In this document: one piece after another, positions 45,163 through 54,634 of the stretch
Layout of the letters: each line of letters starts with the position of its first letter
How positions within the stretch are numbered: position 1 is the first letter of the stretch
Origin: Fulvia fulva
Taxonomy: Eukaryota > Ascomycota > Dothideomycetes > Mycosphaerellales > Mycosphaerellaceae
Length of the DNA: 64,000 bases
Reading direction: 5' to 3'
Assembly (NCBI RefSeq): GCF_020509005.1
Contig: NC_063016.1
Location: 620,001-684,000, forward strand
Program-made: the position numbers and the translations under genes
The notes under the pieces: generated by a model
Database searches by the model: none
The model's input: only the letters and a program-made list of their open reading frames with translations
Told to the model about the DNA's origin: nothing

Positions 45163-45904
45163 TCAACATCCCCTCTTCAACATCGCCACCAAAGCCGCAC
45201 TAGGATCACTATAGATCTCCGTCCTCTGCAACTTCACACCACTCCCCTCCTTCTCATACTCAAACCTAAGAGCACTAGGAATAGCACCATCCCATTCTTT
45301 CGCTTCGCTATCCTTCCCCTTGGCTCCGTCACCAGGAACAGCAAGGTTCCACCATCTACAGACACACTCGTCAGCTGTGTGCCATTGGCGGCTTGATTGA
45401 TGATGATCTTACAGTGTCGCCAACCCAAACATTCCCCACCCATGCTCTGTCTCCCAGCAGATCAGGAAAAATGCATCATGCCAATTGGGAGGTGAAAGGT
45501 GCGTAGATTTCCTTGACAGATGTGAACGCTGCTTCAGCGCCGGAGATGGTCTCGCCAGTGGACGTTTTTTGGAGGCTAAATATCGGACATGTGCCTGACG
45601 AGATTTAGCAGGTCAGCATTGCCACGCAAGATAAGTTTGCGCACCACTTCTCGACTGGCTCGTCCCAGGAACGGGTATCGATGATGCCCGCGGTGTAGTC
45701 CTCCATGGACTTCATAGCTGGGTGCTGGCGAGTCTCATCGTCCCATCCACCCCGGTGGATGAAGATGGGTTGAGTCGGATGGGACATTGTCGAGGCTGGG
45801 AAACCTGGCGAATATGGTGCCTGAGAAGATGCTACGTGCCCTACAAAGGGTATGTAAGGTTCTGCAGGTAGACCGGAAGAGATGTGAGTCTTGAAAGCAG
45901 GCAT
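45163..45904 (-). pseudogene. SnoaL/NTF2-like protein with a frameshift
   Basis: The 5' part (ATG 45904 or 45787) codes [19 protein letters not shown] and [14 protein letters not shown]. After a probable intron near 45590-45640 comes [13 protein letters not shown] and [12 protein letters not shown]. The conserved continuation [19 protein letters not shown] is one base out of phase: the frame shifts near 45481-45486, where GGCAT stands instead of an in-phase join. A further intron (GTAAGA...TGTAG, about 45351-45410) leads to AVPGDGAKGKDSEAKEWDG and the end VKLQRTEIYSDPSAAL, TGA at 45163-45165. I recall this pattern from fungal SnoaL-like proteins of unknown role. A sequencing error would also explain it. 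Confidence 0.55.
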
Positions 45905-46499
45905 AGGCGGCACTTGGGAAGAATATTCATGTCGAAGAACTCTCTGCAATGGTGTTGTTGTTGTCTGAACTACCAATGTCACAGCATGGTGGAGCTGAGG
46001 TATGCGAGATGCTATCGCGAGCCACGATGTAAGCGAGCAACCTCGTGCGCGTGGTATAGGGCGATGCCTCCATGGCCCCAGGTTAGGCGCACGAAGGCGC
46101 GGCAGGTAAGCGAGCACCGGCGCATGATAGGGCATGGCATTGGTGGCACACGCCCACCCAGCCTCAAGCCACTCGACATTGAGGCTGAATGTCAGGCCAT
46201 CGAGTACTAGACCAATGTATGCACCACATGATGTGGAGGTGTAGGATGAAGATGTGGTCAACATTGACGACCACATTGACTTCTATCTTGTAGCAGCAGA
46301 TCTGCCCTACAGAGCTCGAACGTGGCCATAGCTCCACGCGAGAGGATTGAGGCGTTCATGTCTTCATTGGTCGCATTTCGCGTTGTACTGCCAAGTGATC
46401 CGGAGACGGCGATGGTGGCACAGAGTGACTGCTGGTGTCTCCTTCGACTACCATGACCTGGTTAGACCATGTAATTCATCTACTCTTAGCAGTTCAGCT
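45905..46499. other. Intergenic region between SnoaL-like gene and CDC37
   Basis: An open frame on the minus strand runs back to 46276, ahead of the SnoaL-like ATG, but has no motif. Otherwise nothing recognised. Confidence 0.35.
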
Positions 46500-48020
46500 C
46501 TAGTCCAACTCCTCGACCTCCTCAACTCGGCCCTGACCAGGCATCTGGTGGGTTCGCTCAATCTCTTCGATTCTCTTTTTGCCTTCTTCGGTCGTCGCAT
46601 CAATGACCCCTTCCTCCATACTGAGCATGCCGCCGTTACCGAGCAGCTCTACAACTTGCTCGGCCTCATCGACGCTCATCTTACCGAGCACTTCGTTGAC
46701 CTTGTCTAGGCTACCGCTCTCAAGAGCCCTCTGCATCCCAGGTGGGAAAGTATCGAATATCTCTCGAGCTTGTTTGTCACCTTCAGACTGGCACTGGTCC
46801 ATCGGCGGCGGGGTTGCGATGTTGCTCTTGGTGTTCGGGTCCACCGCATGTAACTGGATCTGTTCTCTATCCCCAGCTTCTGCTTCAGCTTCGCGAGCAA
46901 TCTCCGCAGTTCGCGTTCGAATTCGGTCGTATGTGGTGTTGACATCGTCAAGGAATAGCTTCCGTGCTTGATGTCCTGGTGTCTGGACTCGCTGGAAGAA
47001 GAGGCCCACGCCATCCTTGCCTAGCTGACGACAGTACTGTAGTAACAAAGCCTGATGTACACATTGGCGGGCATAATCAGAGTCTTTCTGGTTCTTGGCT
47101 GTTGACTGGGCTGTGAAGGCTTCGGCCAGCAGGCCATCGGTCTCCCTCTCGATTAAAATTTCGGGGTGTTGGCCTATGAATTGGAGGCTGGTCTTGTAGT
47201 CACCAAACTTTATCTTTCCGAACTGCTTCGCCGTGGGAGATGCTTCAAAGTCGTCCTCGTCTTCGCCAGGTGCCGATATCAGCGAGCTGTCCTCGATGTC
47301 GGCCTCTGAGCCGGCAGATCGTGGTCCGCCCCCTCCTATCTGCTCAACGAACGTCTCCTGCTTCTTGCCGGTCTTAGTCACTGCCGCCGTAGGTTGCGAC
47401 GCTGCCTTCGACACATGAGAGCTGTTGAAACCTTCATGGATTGACTCGCTTGTGATCTTGCCGCTGTCCTCCTTCTCCAGCTTCGCGAGCTCTGTATTGA
47501 GATCTTTCTGCAATGACTTGACCTTCTCGTCGTGCTTGCTGACTTCTGTGATGTACGCTGAGTATCTCGCGGAGCCCTCTAATTTCTTCTTCTCAATCTC
47601 CTCTTTCACCTGGTCAACCAATGCTCCCATCATCTTGCTGTAGCTCGGCTGCTGTTCCTTGGGGTGTACGACTGGAGGAGCGCCGGGAGGCTGGTCCGCT
47701 CCCAGACTCGAGTCTCCCACAACATCTGACAGGCTATCGAAGACGACTTCATCGATATCCGAGGCCTCTTTCTTGCCCTCGATCCCTGCCTTGTGGTTGT
47801 CCAGTGCCTTAAGCAGGGCGTCGATACGGCTTAGCAACCCCTCGTTGACGACTCTCTCGTACTTCAGTGTTGTGACCCGGTGTTTTCTGTTGATCCGTTC
47901 TTGGTGGATCTGGGTCTGTTTTGCGCGGATGAAGGACTTCTTGTCGACATTTGGGTGCACTTCGATATCGCTGTCGTCGCTGAGCTCCAGGGCATCCCAC
48001 TTGCTGTAGTCAACGGGCAT
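46500..48020 (-). CDS. CDC37: Hsp90 co-chaperone Cdc37
   Basis: 506 residues in one exon, typical for fungi. The N-terminus MPVDYSKWDALELSDDSDIE is the family hallmark, including the Ser in DDSD that casein kinase 2 phosphorylates in known Cdc37 proteins; HPNVDKKSFIRAKQ follows. A coiled-coil, charged region covers roughly residues 25-200. The Hsp90-binding middle domain includes FGDYKTSLQFIGQHPEILIE and ARQCVHQALLLQYCRQLGKDG (about 270-340). The C-terminal domain follows with an acidic end. It loads protein kinases onto Hsp90 in the cytosol. No defects seen. Confidence 0.95.
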   Translation of the reverse strand: MPVDYSKWDALELSDDSDIEVHPNVDKKSFIRAKQTQIHQERINRKHRVTTLKYERVVNEGLLSRIDALLKALDNHKAGIEGKKEASDIDEVVFDSLSDVVGDSSLGADQPPGAPPVVHPKEQQPSYSKMMGALVDQVKEEIEKKKLEGSARYSAYITEVSKHDEKVKSLQKDLNTELAKLEKEDSGKITSESIHEGFNSSHVSKAASQPTAAVTKTGKKQETFVEQIGGGGPRSAGSEADIEDSSLISAPGEDEDDFEASPTAKQFGKIKFGDYKTSLQFIGQHPEILIERETDGLLAEAFTAQSTAKNQKDSDYARQCVHQALLLQYCRQLGKDGVGLFFQRVQTPGHQARKLFLDDVNTTYDRIRTRTAEIAREAEAEAGDREQIQLHAVDPNTKSNIATPPPMDQCQSEGDKQAREIFDTFPPGMQRALESGSLDKVNEVLGKMSVDEAEQVVELLGNGGMLSMEEGVIDATTEEGKKRIEEIERTHQMPGQGRVEEVEELD

Positions 48021-48384
48021 CTTGGCGGCTTGTGATCAAGCTAGACTGTGCTGTTGGTGGTCTCAGAAGTGCTTCAGCAGTGAATACGACTGATATGTCA
48101 TGCGGCAATTGTTCCCAGAAATGTTTCGACCATCGTCGAAGGAAGCTTGGTGGGGCACATCTCGGGGCCACTTCCGCCCTCTACTCCGCCACGCCACCGC
48201 TTGCTCTCGTGTCACCTACCTTCTTCATCCACGAACATTGCTATCTTCACGTGCGACAGTGGGATTAAAAGGATTCGCGCCGAGCATATGCTTCTCTGTC
48301 ATTTCAGAAAGTCCCCCCCCCCCATCGCATATCATCGGCTGCTGGAGTACATGGTCCAGCATGTCCTTCCAAGCCCCCTGATTC
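48021..48384. other. Divergent intergenic region (CDC37 / NTF2-like)
   Basis: Contains a run of 11 C (48313-48323). No other signal recognised. Confidence 0.4.
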
Positions 48385-48841
48385 ATGCAACGAAGTGAGG
48401 CCGACACAATGGACAACGAAAGCATGGACCAAGTTGAGAGCATCACTCGCCTCATCACGACCGCGATCAACACCAGAAACTTCGATGCCACACATCCCTA
48501 CCATGCCAAGTCATTGAAAACAGCATCGGATTACATAACTCCGTCCAGGTAAAACCTCGAGGTATAACCTTGAAAGCATGGAGCAGCTAACGAAAGCCAA
48601 TCCGGAGTATCAACTTACCATAGCCGACATGACCACCTACGTTGACCAGACGACCGTGGGATCGCTGCGCAGCGCCAAGGTCTGGGTCGAAGTGGACGTC
48701 ACTGGTCAGCCTGTAGGAGTCTCATGGAAAGGCCTAAGCATCGTCGAGTTCAGATGCAGACGTGGAAAGTGGCTCTGTGTCGGCTGGGAAGGCGTACGAG
48801 GCCGCATGCAAGACTTCATGCCGGATGTCGCCGGCGTTTGA
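48385..48841 (+). pseudogene. NTF2-like protein, frame broken by a 13-base tandem duplication
   Basis: Starts at ATG 48385 or 48409. The first frame reads SITRLITTAINTRNFDA and ends ASDYITPSR, then hits TAA. The second frame takes over at about 48563 with YNLESMEQLTKANPEYQ, then WVEVDVTGQPVGVSWKGLS and a final FRCRRGKWLCVGWEGVRG, a cone-fold NTF2-like pattern. Between the frames two imperfect 13-mers stand in tandem: AGGTAAAACCTCG and AGGTATAACCTTG. Taking out one restores the frame. The extra piece can also be read as GT...AG, but 13 bases is far below any known spliceosomal intron. Function unknown. Confidence 0.6.
48546..48573. repeat. Imperfect 13-base tandem duplication
   Basis: AGGTAAAACCTCG followed directly by AGGTATAACCTTG (two mismatches). 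It causes the frame change in the NTF2-like gene. Confidence 0.7.
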
Positions 48842-49191
48842 CTTGACGGCAATCAGTTCTCGCACGCTGTCACGAGAGGTTGGCGGAGATTGCGTTCGAA
48901 GCAACTGCGAAGGTTCAGAGAGGCGAGTCAAATCTGACTGTCGTAGCACGTGTCAAGCGTTCGACAGCTGTAGACAACATCGTCGCCTCAGCTATGACAA
49001 TAATCTTTGGGCGCTCTTTAGATCCACGATTGCCTTCTCGAAAGACGACCATCCCTCTCAATGCCATCAAACTCGCGTCAGAGAAGTCAATGCTAAAGCA
49101 AGCTGGAATGCACATCTGTGTCTGAGCGAAATAGGCGCATCATGCCAACCATGATAGCGACAGGATGCAGTGGTATGGAACAAAGTCACAC

Positions 49192-49482
49192 CCTCGATAC
49201 TTCCCCGAGCACCACCTTGCCGACCGAGCAACACTTACCAATCAAATCTCAATCAGATCTCATCAATGTCGTCTATCTTGCACGTCGCCGTTGCGCCTCG
49301 GGGAGGGCACATCGGCGGGGCCCCTACCCCTGCCTCGTGAGGGCCCCCCTCCCATTCGTTGCCGGCTCGAGTGCGCGGAAATGATAGATGCTAGGGGGCC
49401 TTCGAGGTGCGATATGAACTAAAGCTCATCAAAGTGGGCGGCAAATGATAGTGCTCGGTCGGTGCTCGGGGAAGTATCGAGG
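49192..49482. repeat. MITE-like element or large inverted repeat (about 290 bp)
   Basis: The left arm starts CCTCGATACTTCCCCGAGCA (49192) and continues with CCGACCGAGCA (49221-49231). The right arm (49451-49482) is its reverse complement, with a short insertion in the left arm. The spacer is about 220 bases with no coding motif. Terminal inverted repeats around a short non-coding core are typical of MITEs; no target duplication was evident. Confidence 0.6.
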
Positions 49483-50037
49483 AAATTCATACTGGCATGT
49501 CTCAAACATGACGATGGACAAACGCCCCAATAATGTCGCAAGCGCATCAGTACGTTCGCAGTCGAAATCGAGCTTTATCTCACAGTTCGTACTTGCGACA
49601 CCGCTGTTCGAGCCTCTAAATTTGTTCATCTAAGAAGTTGCTTCTCTGCCGATGCAGGAAACAGTCGCCGAGTCGGTAGAATGTAACGACGATTCTATTG
49701 CTGGACTGGGTGACTTGCCTCCAAGGGGACTTGGCTGTGCAGAATGCCGGCAACCAAATAAAAAACTGGCCCTTGCCCTGGTGTGGCTGCGGAACGGCAG
49801 ATGCCTGGAACACGACGTGAAGGACGAAAGTAGCGATGCAAATGTGACCTGATCAAGCATGTTCCTGACCATCACGACGAACTCTCACAATTGTGGGACA
49901 ATATTCCTCAAGGTTGAAAGAGCTTCGTCGCCAGTCAACAAGTCCGGAGCAGCCGTGCCTGGGATGGGTTGAATATTGACTTTTTCCTTTGACAGGGACG
50001 ACTAAGATTAGACCTCGACATCCAACTCAACGACGGG

Positions 50038-50044
50038 TATATAG
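50038..50044 (+). promoter_or_regulatory. Probable TATA box of the secreted-protein gene
   Basis: TATATAG, 135 bases upstream of the ATG at 50179, followed by a CA/TC-rich leader typical of fungal genes. Confidence 0.45.
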
Positions 50045-50178
50045 GAGAAGATGACCTGACTCTCAATCTCCCTCTTCGACACGACTCCCTCAGATTACTT
50101 CGCACACTACAAGAGCAGTCACTTCAGCGGACGGAATAACTTCAGCTCTATCCACAACACTATCACCTCTTCCCTGCC

Positions 50179-51354
50179 ATGATGCTTTACCGCTCAGCAG
50201 CCGTCGTCGCCCTCCTGCCCACCTATGGTGTGGCTACCAAGTTCCTTGCTGGTTCAGGCAAGGCGCAGGCGATTGATGCCTCTCAGTTGAAGCAGTTTGG
50301 CGGCGACCTTGGAAGTCCCAATCTCGCCACCACCCTGATGTCTGCCATCGGCTCTGGCAACGTGCTCCCAGCTAGCAACCAAGATTTCCCAAAGGGTGAC
50401 AGCCCTCAAGGCAATGGCAATGCAGGCATCGCTGATGGGGTCAACGACTGCGGATTCTCGACCTTTGTCCAATTGAATGAGGATGAGGGCTACGCACAGG
50501 CATCTGTCGATGACTGCTACGCCCTCATCGACGAAATCGTGAATGACCAGGAATGGATCATCACCCAGGAACTCCAGACCATTGTCGAGAACGGAACCTG
50601 TAAGTTGAACAGACAGCTCCAGCACGACTTGACCACAACATGCTGACCTCACACAGGTGCGTTCCAAGCTGTCGTCTCCAAGGGTCAAGGTGACGGTCTC
50701 GTTGGAGCGCTCGGCAACGCCGACATCATCGACCTTATCACAGACGCCATCAAACAACTCGGCGGGGATGGCTACATCGGCTGCCACGGTGGCTTTGGCA
50801 TGTACACCTCGGCCGCCGGCGCCATGCCCTGCGACAGCCCCAACCTCTCAGACGGTGAGCAGGTCTTTGTCGACTGGTTCCTCACTTCCCCAGGCGGCAT
50901 CGCTGGTGGCGAGAGCGGTTCAAGTGATGGCGGTGACGGCGGTTCAAGCTATGGCGGTAAGAGCGCTTCAAGCTATGGCGGTAAGAGCGCTTCAAGCTAT
51001 GGCGGTGACGGCGGTTCAAGCGATGGCGGTAAGAGCGCTTCAAGCTATGGCGGTAAGAGCGCTTCAAGCTATGGCGGTAAGAGCGCTTCAAGCTATGGCG
51101 GTGACGGCGGTTCAAACGATGGCGGTGACGGCGGTTCAAGCGATGGCGGTAAGAGCGCTTCAAGCTATGGCGGTAAGACCGCTTCAAGCTATGGCGGTGA
51201 CGGCGGCTCAAGCGATGGCGGTAAGAGCGCTCAAAGCTATGGCCATGACGGCAGTTCCAGCAATAGCGATGACAGCGACCGCCGTGTAGCAAGCCCTAGC
51301 TACTACGAGGACACTGCCACTGGCTACTCGGACGAGACTGCCGACGCCTACTAG
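50179..51354 (+). CDS. Secreted Hce2-like protein with C-terminal Gly/Ser/Tyr repeats
   Basis: Two exons, 50179-50599 and 50657-51354 (intron 57 bases, GTAAGT...ACAG), give 372 residues. The N-terminus MMLYRSAAVVALLPTYGVAT is a signal peptide. The central part has five Cys (NDCGFSTF, DDCYAL, GTCAF, IGCHGG, MPCDS), with spacing that recalls the fungal secreted Hce2/Ecp2-type family; this match is from memory and tentative. From about residue 231, thirteen 8-residue units form a tail (for example GGKSASSY and GGDGGSSD), followed by a Ser/Asp-rich end. The protein is probably extracellular or wall-bound. No toxin or effector activity can be shown from sequence. Confidence 0.78.
50929..51240 (+). 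repeat. 24-base coding minisatellite, 13 units
   Basis: Exactly 312 bases: thirteen in-frame 24-base units of two main kinds, coding GGKSASSY (7 units including variants) and GGDGGSS[DY] or GGDGGSND (6 units), in mixed order. A degenerate unit follows. Repeats this similar usually vary in number between strains. Confidence 0.9.
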
Positions 51355-51873
51355 CTCCAGACCAACCAACAGGGTGGCAATGGTGGTCGCCGCCAGCGCC
51401 AGAACCAGAACAACAAGGTGTAGAGCTGTGTCGATGTTTGGAATGCGTGGGCTGTGTACATGGGGTGCTTGGGTAACGGGACCAGAAGGTTATCACAATA
51501 GAAGATTAGCGTAATGAGACATCTTACCGCGACACTCGATGCAGTGGGGTTTGTTCTCGCTTCAAGTTCGTACTGAACATCATGTCCTCTCTTGAACCGA
51601 GGTTGAAGCGATAACCTCATTCATGGCACTGCGCGACAGTCGTGTTCGTACCTGAGCATTACGGTCGCGATGTGGTGTGCATGTGAACGGAAAGATATGT
51701 TTGGAAAACACGACCTGGCGTCAGTTTCGCGCCTGCCTGTTCACCGCGTCGCGTCTCCCTTCCACTTTCGCCTCGACGTCTCTACCACTCGACGTTCGCA
51801 TATCCAGATATGCCGCTCATACACACAATGCGGCGATGATGTACAGTCCCACAGCTACTTACATGTACGTATC
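51355..51873. other. Intergenic region between secreted protein and DUF2439 gene
   Basis: No gene supported. The DUF2439 frame is open upstream from 51670, but the first 68 codons lack the domain and ATG 51874 fits the family start. Confidence 0.4.
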
Positions 51874-54075
51874 ATGACGGCCGCTGTATTCCGCAATACG
51901 CCTCCGCTATCCGTCCCTCCAAGGCAGAACACGGCACCGGTCCTCGACTTCAACTGCCTCTACACACGCGATGTCAAGAAGAAGGCCAAGAAATGGCAAG
52001 ATGGCTTGCTGCGATACCACACCTTCAACAAGCGTGTCATGGTCTACGATGAGGGCCGGAACTTGGTCGGTGATACCCATTGGGCTGGAGATGAAGCGGT
52101 GCAGGAAGGCGACGAACTGCGGCTGGAGCGGAACGGGGTCATGGTGCAAGTGGGAGATAACACCGGACAGACCCAGACCGACTTGACCGAGCTTCGAAAG
52201 AGCAGGCAGAAGGACTCGGCCACTGTCAGCGCTGCATCTCTGGGAACAGCTACGTCGACAGCGAGGGCAACGCCAACACCATCTGGGTGGCCACTGAGCA
52301 CCACGCTATCTCGAGCGAATACACAACTGAAGCATAGGTCTCTCAATGCACTTCTTGGGACACCAAAAGGTCCAATTGGCAAAGCGAGCCTGCCGCAGAA
52401 GTCGCCCTTTGAGGAGCGACAAGCAGAAGCAGAGAATGATGGATGGGAGGAAGGCAGGCCGCCAAAACGACAGCGAAATACAGCACCAGCCTGGACATTG
52501 ACGAGAACAACAAAGACACCGACACCAGCCAGCAAAGCGCAAGAGCCATTGTGGGCACGTACAGCAGACGCAGCGAAGCAGAAGAAGAAGAAGGCACCGA
52601 CACAGACGGGCCAGCAACAGCTTGGAACGAAAGAGATCATCGATCTGTCAGATGATGCAGAGTCATCGAACAAATTCTTTCCCGGGTTCTCGGACGAAGT
52701 GCTGGCTCGATCTTCTTCCCCGCCGAAGAGGCAAGAGTCTGCCGTTGAAGTCAGCAACAAGATCGTCGCAAGGTCTAGCTCTTCTGCTTTTCAGACGCAG
52801 CAATCAAAGCCTTCTGGAAGGCCGCCAGCCAGCGGGAAGCAGAACCGATCAGCAGCAGCAGCTCCAGAGCAAATCGCTGCGCCAGGCACCACGTATGTGC
52901 GCGTGTCTCCAGAAGTGACAGCGAAAGCACTATGCCTCGAAAGTTCCCCAAGCTCAGAGACGGAAGGTCGGACGAGTCCAAAAGTGCAACGTGCCCCGAC
53001 TGTGGCCTCGAAACCAACAAGCTCGCGGACGGGTCAAACGCTGAGGTTGGCTGCCAGCGCTCCGAAGAAGCGGACACTACTTTGCCAGAATCAGCTGTCG
53101 AAGAAGCCGAGAACAGTGGCTTCGACAAATGCAGAAATTCGTGCAAGGTCTACAGTCGGCGACGATGAAAGTGCTCAAGAGCGACCGGCGGCATCGTTGA
53201 CCAAGCTTCAAGCTCGACTGGCAAGGATAGAGAAGAAGAAAGGGAGCACCAGTAGCGCGAGGCTTGGCCCAGCAAAAGCCAAGCCAGCTCCTATCGAGCT
53301 TGACTGCGACACTGACACGGGCAACGGGGCATTTGGCGACTTCTCTGATGATGAGGACGAGGAGGAGGAGGAGGTGGTGGTGGTGGTGGATGCTGAGTCG
53401 CCTAGACATCAGACGACACATGAGACCTCCGCTATCGAACTTCGTTGCCTCGATAGCATGATGCTACCGCCTGCTGTGCCGGCCGCTGATAAAGAGGCCA
53501 GGCCACGGGCGAAGCCACCAGCACCAGCGCCGACTAGAACGTCAGCGCAGCCTCAGGAGCGCCAGTTCCGGAGAGTTCTTTCAGAGCCAGATACCGGCAA
53601 ATCGTCGAGAACGAAGCGAGTACCCGGGGCACCCGTACGGTATACGCCCACGCCATCGCCTACGAAGCGATCTCGTGAGTCTACGCCAGTACTTCCAGCT
53701 GGAGAGGAATCGAAGCGATCAGTTGCAGAACCCGCTCCTGCGCCGGGGTTCTGCGCTTCGAGACAGAAGAAGCCACTCCAGAAGTTCGTCAGTCTCAACA
53801 TGACATCGAATGGCACCTCGAAGGTGATGCTCAGCAAGCCGTTCCAAGCAGCTGGCAAGACACCAAAGGCGAGAGCAAAGGAGCCTGAGACGCCGAAAGA
53901 CATTGGGCCCTGGACTCGCGAGGCCTTTGATCTCTTCACTTGGCGGCCACCGAACTGGGATGAAGAACAGTGGTGTGAAAAGCGGCCTGAGGAGGCAAGC
54001 AATGCCAGTGACAAACAGCCCCGACCACCACCTCCAGGGTTGAGTGGAGGTGCTGCGCTACCCTATACTGTGTAA
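51874..54075 (+). CDS. DUF2439-domain protein (ZGRF1/Mte1/Dbl2-type)
   Basis: 733 residues from ATG 51874, one exon. Residues about 10-100 match the DUF2439 fold: VLDFNCLYTRDVKKKAKKWQ, DGLLRYHTFNKRVMVYDEG, then GDEAVQEGDELRLERNGVMV. The rest is low-complexity and disordered, rich in Lys, Pro, Ser and Ala, with an acidic run (DDEDEEEEE, about residue 490) and basic patches. A short conserved-looking end (GPWTREAFDLFTWRPPNW) closes it. In yeasts, proteins with this domain (Mte1, Dbl2) help process recombination intermediates with the Mph1/Fml1 helicase; this role is inferred. It converges on KU70. Confidence 0.8.
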   Translation: MTAAVFRNTPPLSVPPRQNTAPVLDFNCLYTRDVKKKAKKWQDGLLRYHTFNKRVMVYDEGRNLVGDTHWAGDEAVQEGDELRLERNGVMVQVGDNTGQTQTDLTELRKSRQKDSATVSAASLGTATSTARATPTPSGWPLSTTLSRANTQLKHRSLNALLGTPKGPIGKASLPQKSPFEERQAEAENDGWEEGRPPKRQRNTAPAWTLTRTTKTPTPASKAQEPLWARTADAAKQKKKKAPTQTGQQQLGTKEIIDLSDDAESSNKFFPGFSDEVLARSSSPPKRQESAVEVSNKIVARSSSSAFQTQQSKPSGRPPASGKQNRSAAAAPEQIAAPGTTYVRVSPEVTAKALCLESSPSSETEGRTSPKVQRAPTVASKPTSSRTGQTLRLAASAPKKRTLLCQNQLSKKPRTVASTNAEIRARSTVGDDESAQERPAASLTKLQARLARIEKKKGSTSSARLGPAKAKPAPIELDCDTDTGNGAFGDFSDDEDEEEEEVVVVVDAESPRHQTTHETSAIELRCLDSMMLPPAVPAADKEARPRAKPPAPAPTRTSAQPQERQFRRVLSEPDTGKSSRTKRVPGAPVRYTPTPSPTKRSRESTPVLPAGEESKRSVAEPAPAPGFCASRQKKPLQKFVSLNMTSNGTSKVMLSKPFQAAGKTPKARAKEPETPKDIGPWTREAFDLFTWRPPNWDEEQWCEKRPEEASNASDKQPRPPPPGLSGGAALPYTV

Positions 54076-54634
54076 GAGAAGCATGACAGCGCTGCTTAGC
54101 GCTGCATATATAGATAGCTGCATTGCATGATGTATAGTTTGTACAGGTATGCATAATGATTTGACGACCACCACCCTCTCATCGAGTCTGAAGCACCAGC
54201 GGGAACAGGCAGCCACTGCAGCGGCGACTTCATTGAAAGCGTGTAGTAGCTGCGTCGCGTCGAGTCGGGGTCCAGAAGACCAAGGGATGTTGATTGAACA
54301 CAAGGACCAAGCTCTGGCAGACTCGAACTGACGGTCTTTCGGGACCCGTGCTTTGTTTAAGGGTGGGAGATTGTACTCCCGAGATGTTTCGCCGTCAAGA
54401 TAATAGCCCCTTCGTTATAAAATGTAGGAAAGCGGAGAGAAAATACGAGGAGTGGTGGTGCTGGGTGATGCAGGACAATCTCGGCGTGGCCGACCAAGAA
54501 TCAGGCAGAAGAAAGGGCTGTCATGAAGAGAAGGATGCACTTTGGCACCTGACACGTGGGACAGTCTATACTACACTCCCCCAACGCCACGCTAAACCCA
54601 CCATGCTTGTATCGTACAGTCGTGATTCGCCATC
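54076..54634. other. Convergent 3' region between DUF2439 gene and KU70
   Basis: Untranslated ends of both genes; no gene or structure recognised. Confidence 0.5.

Larger units (their letters stand above)
48842..50178. other. 1.3-kb intergenic region with a MITE-like inverted repeat
   Basis: No supported gene. Several short open frames lack motifs. It contains the inverted repeat described separately, a GC-rich stretch near 49290-49380, and the promoter of the secreted protein. Confidence 0.45.

Noticed and set aside
48549..48561. 13-base GT-AG intron as the normal gene structure
   Set aside because: Far too short for the spliceosome; tandem duplication is the simpler reading. Kept as a finding to test.
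50929..51240. CRISPR-like array
   Set aside because: Units are contiguous, in frame and without unique spacers; it is a coding minisatellite in a eukaryote.
50882..51292. His/Arg-rich minus-strand frame across the minisatellite
   Set aside because: Frame shadow of the 24-base repeat.
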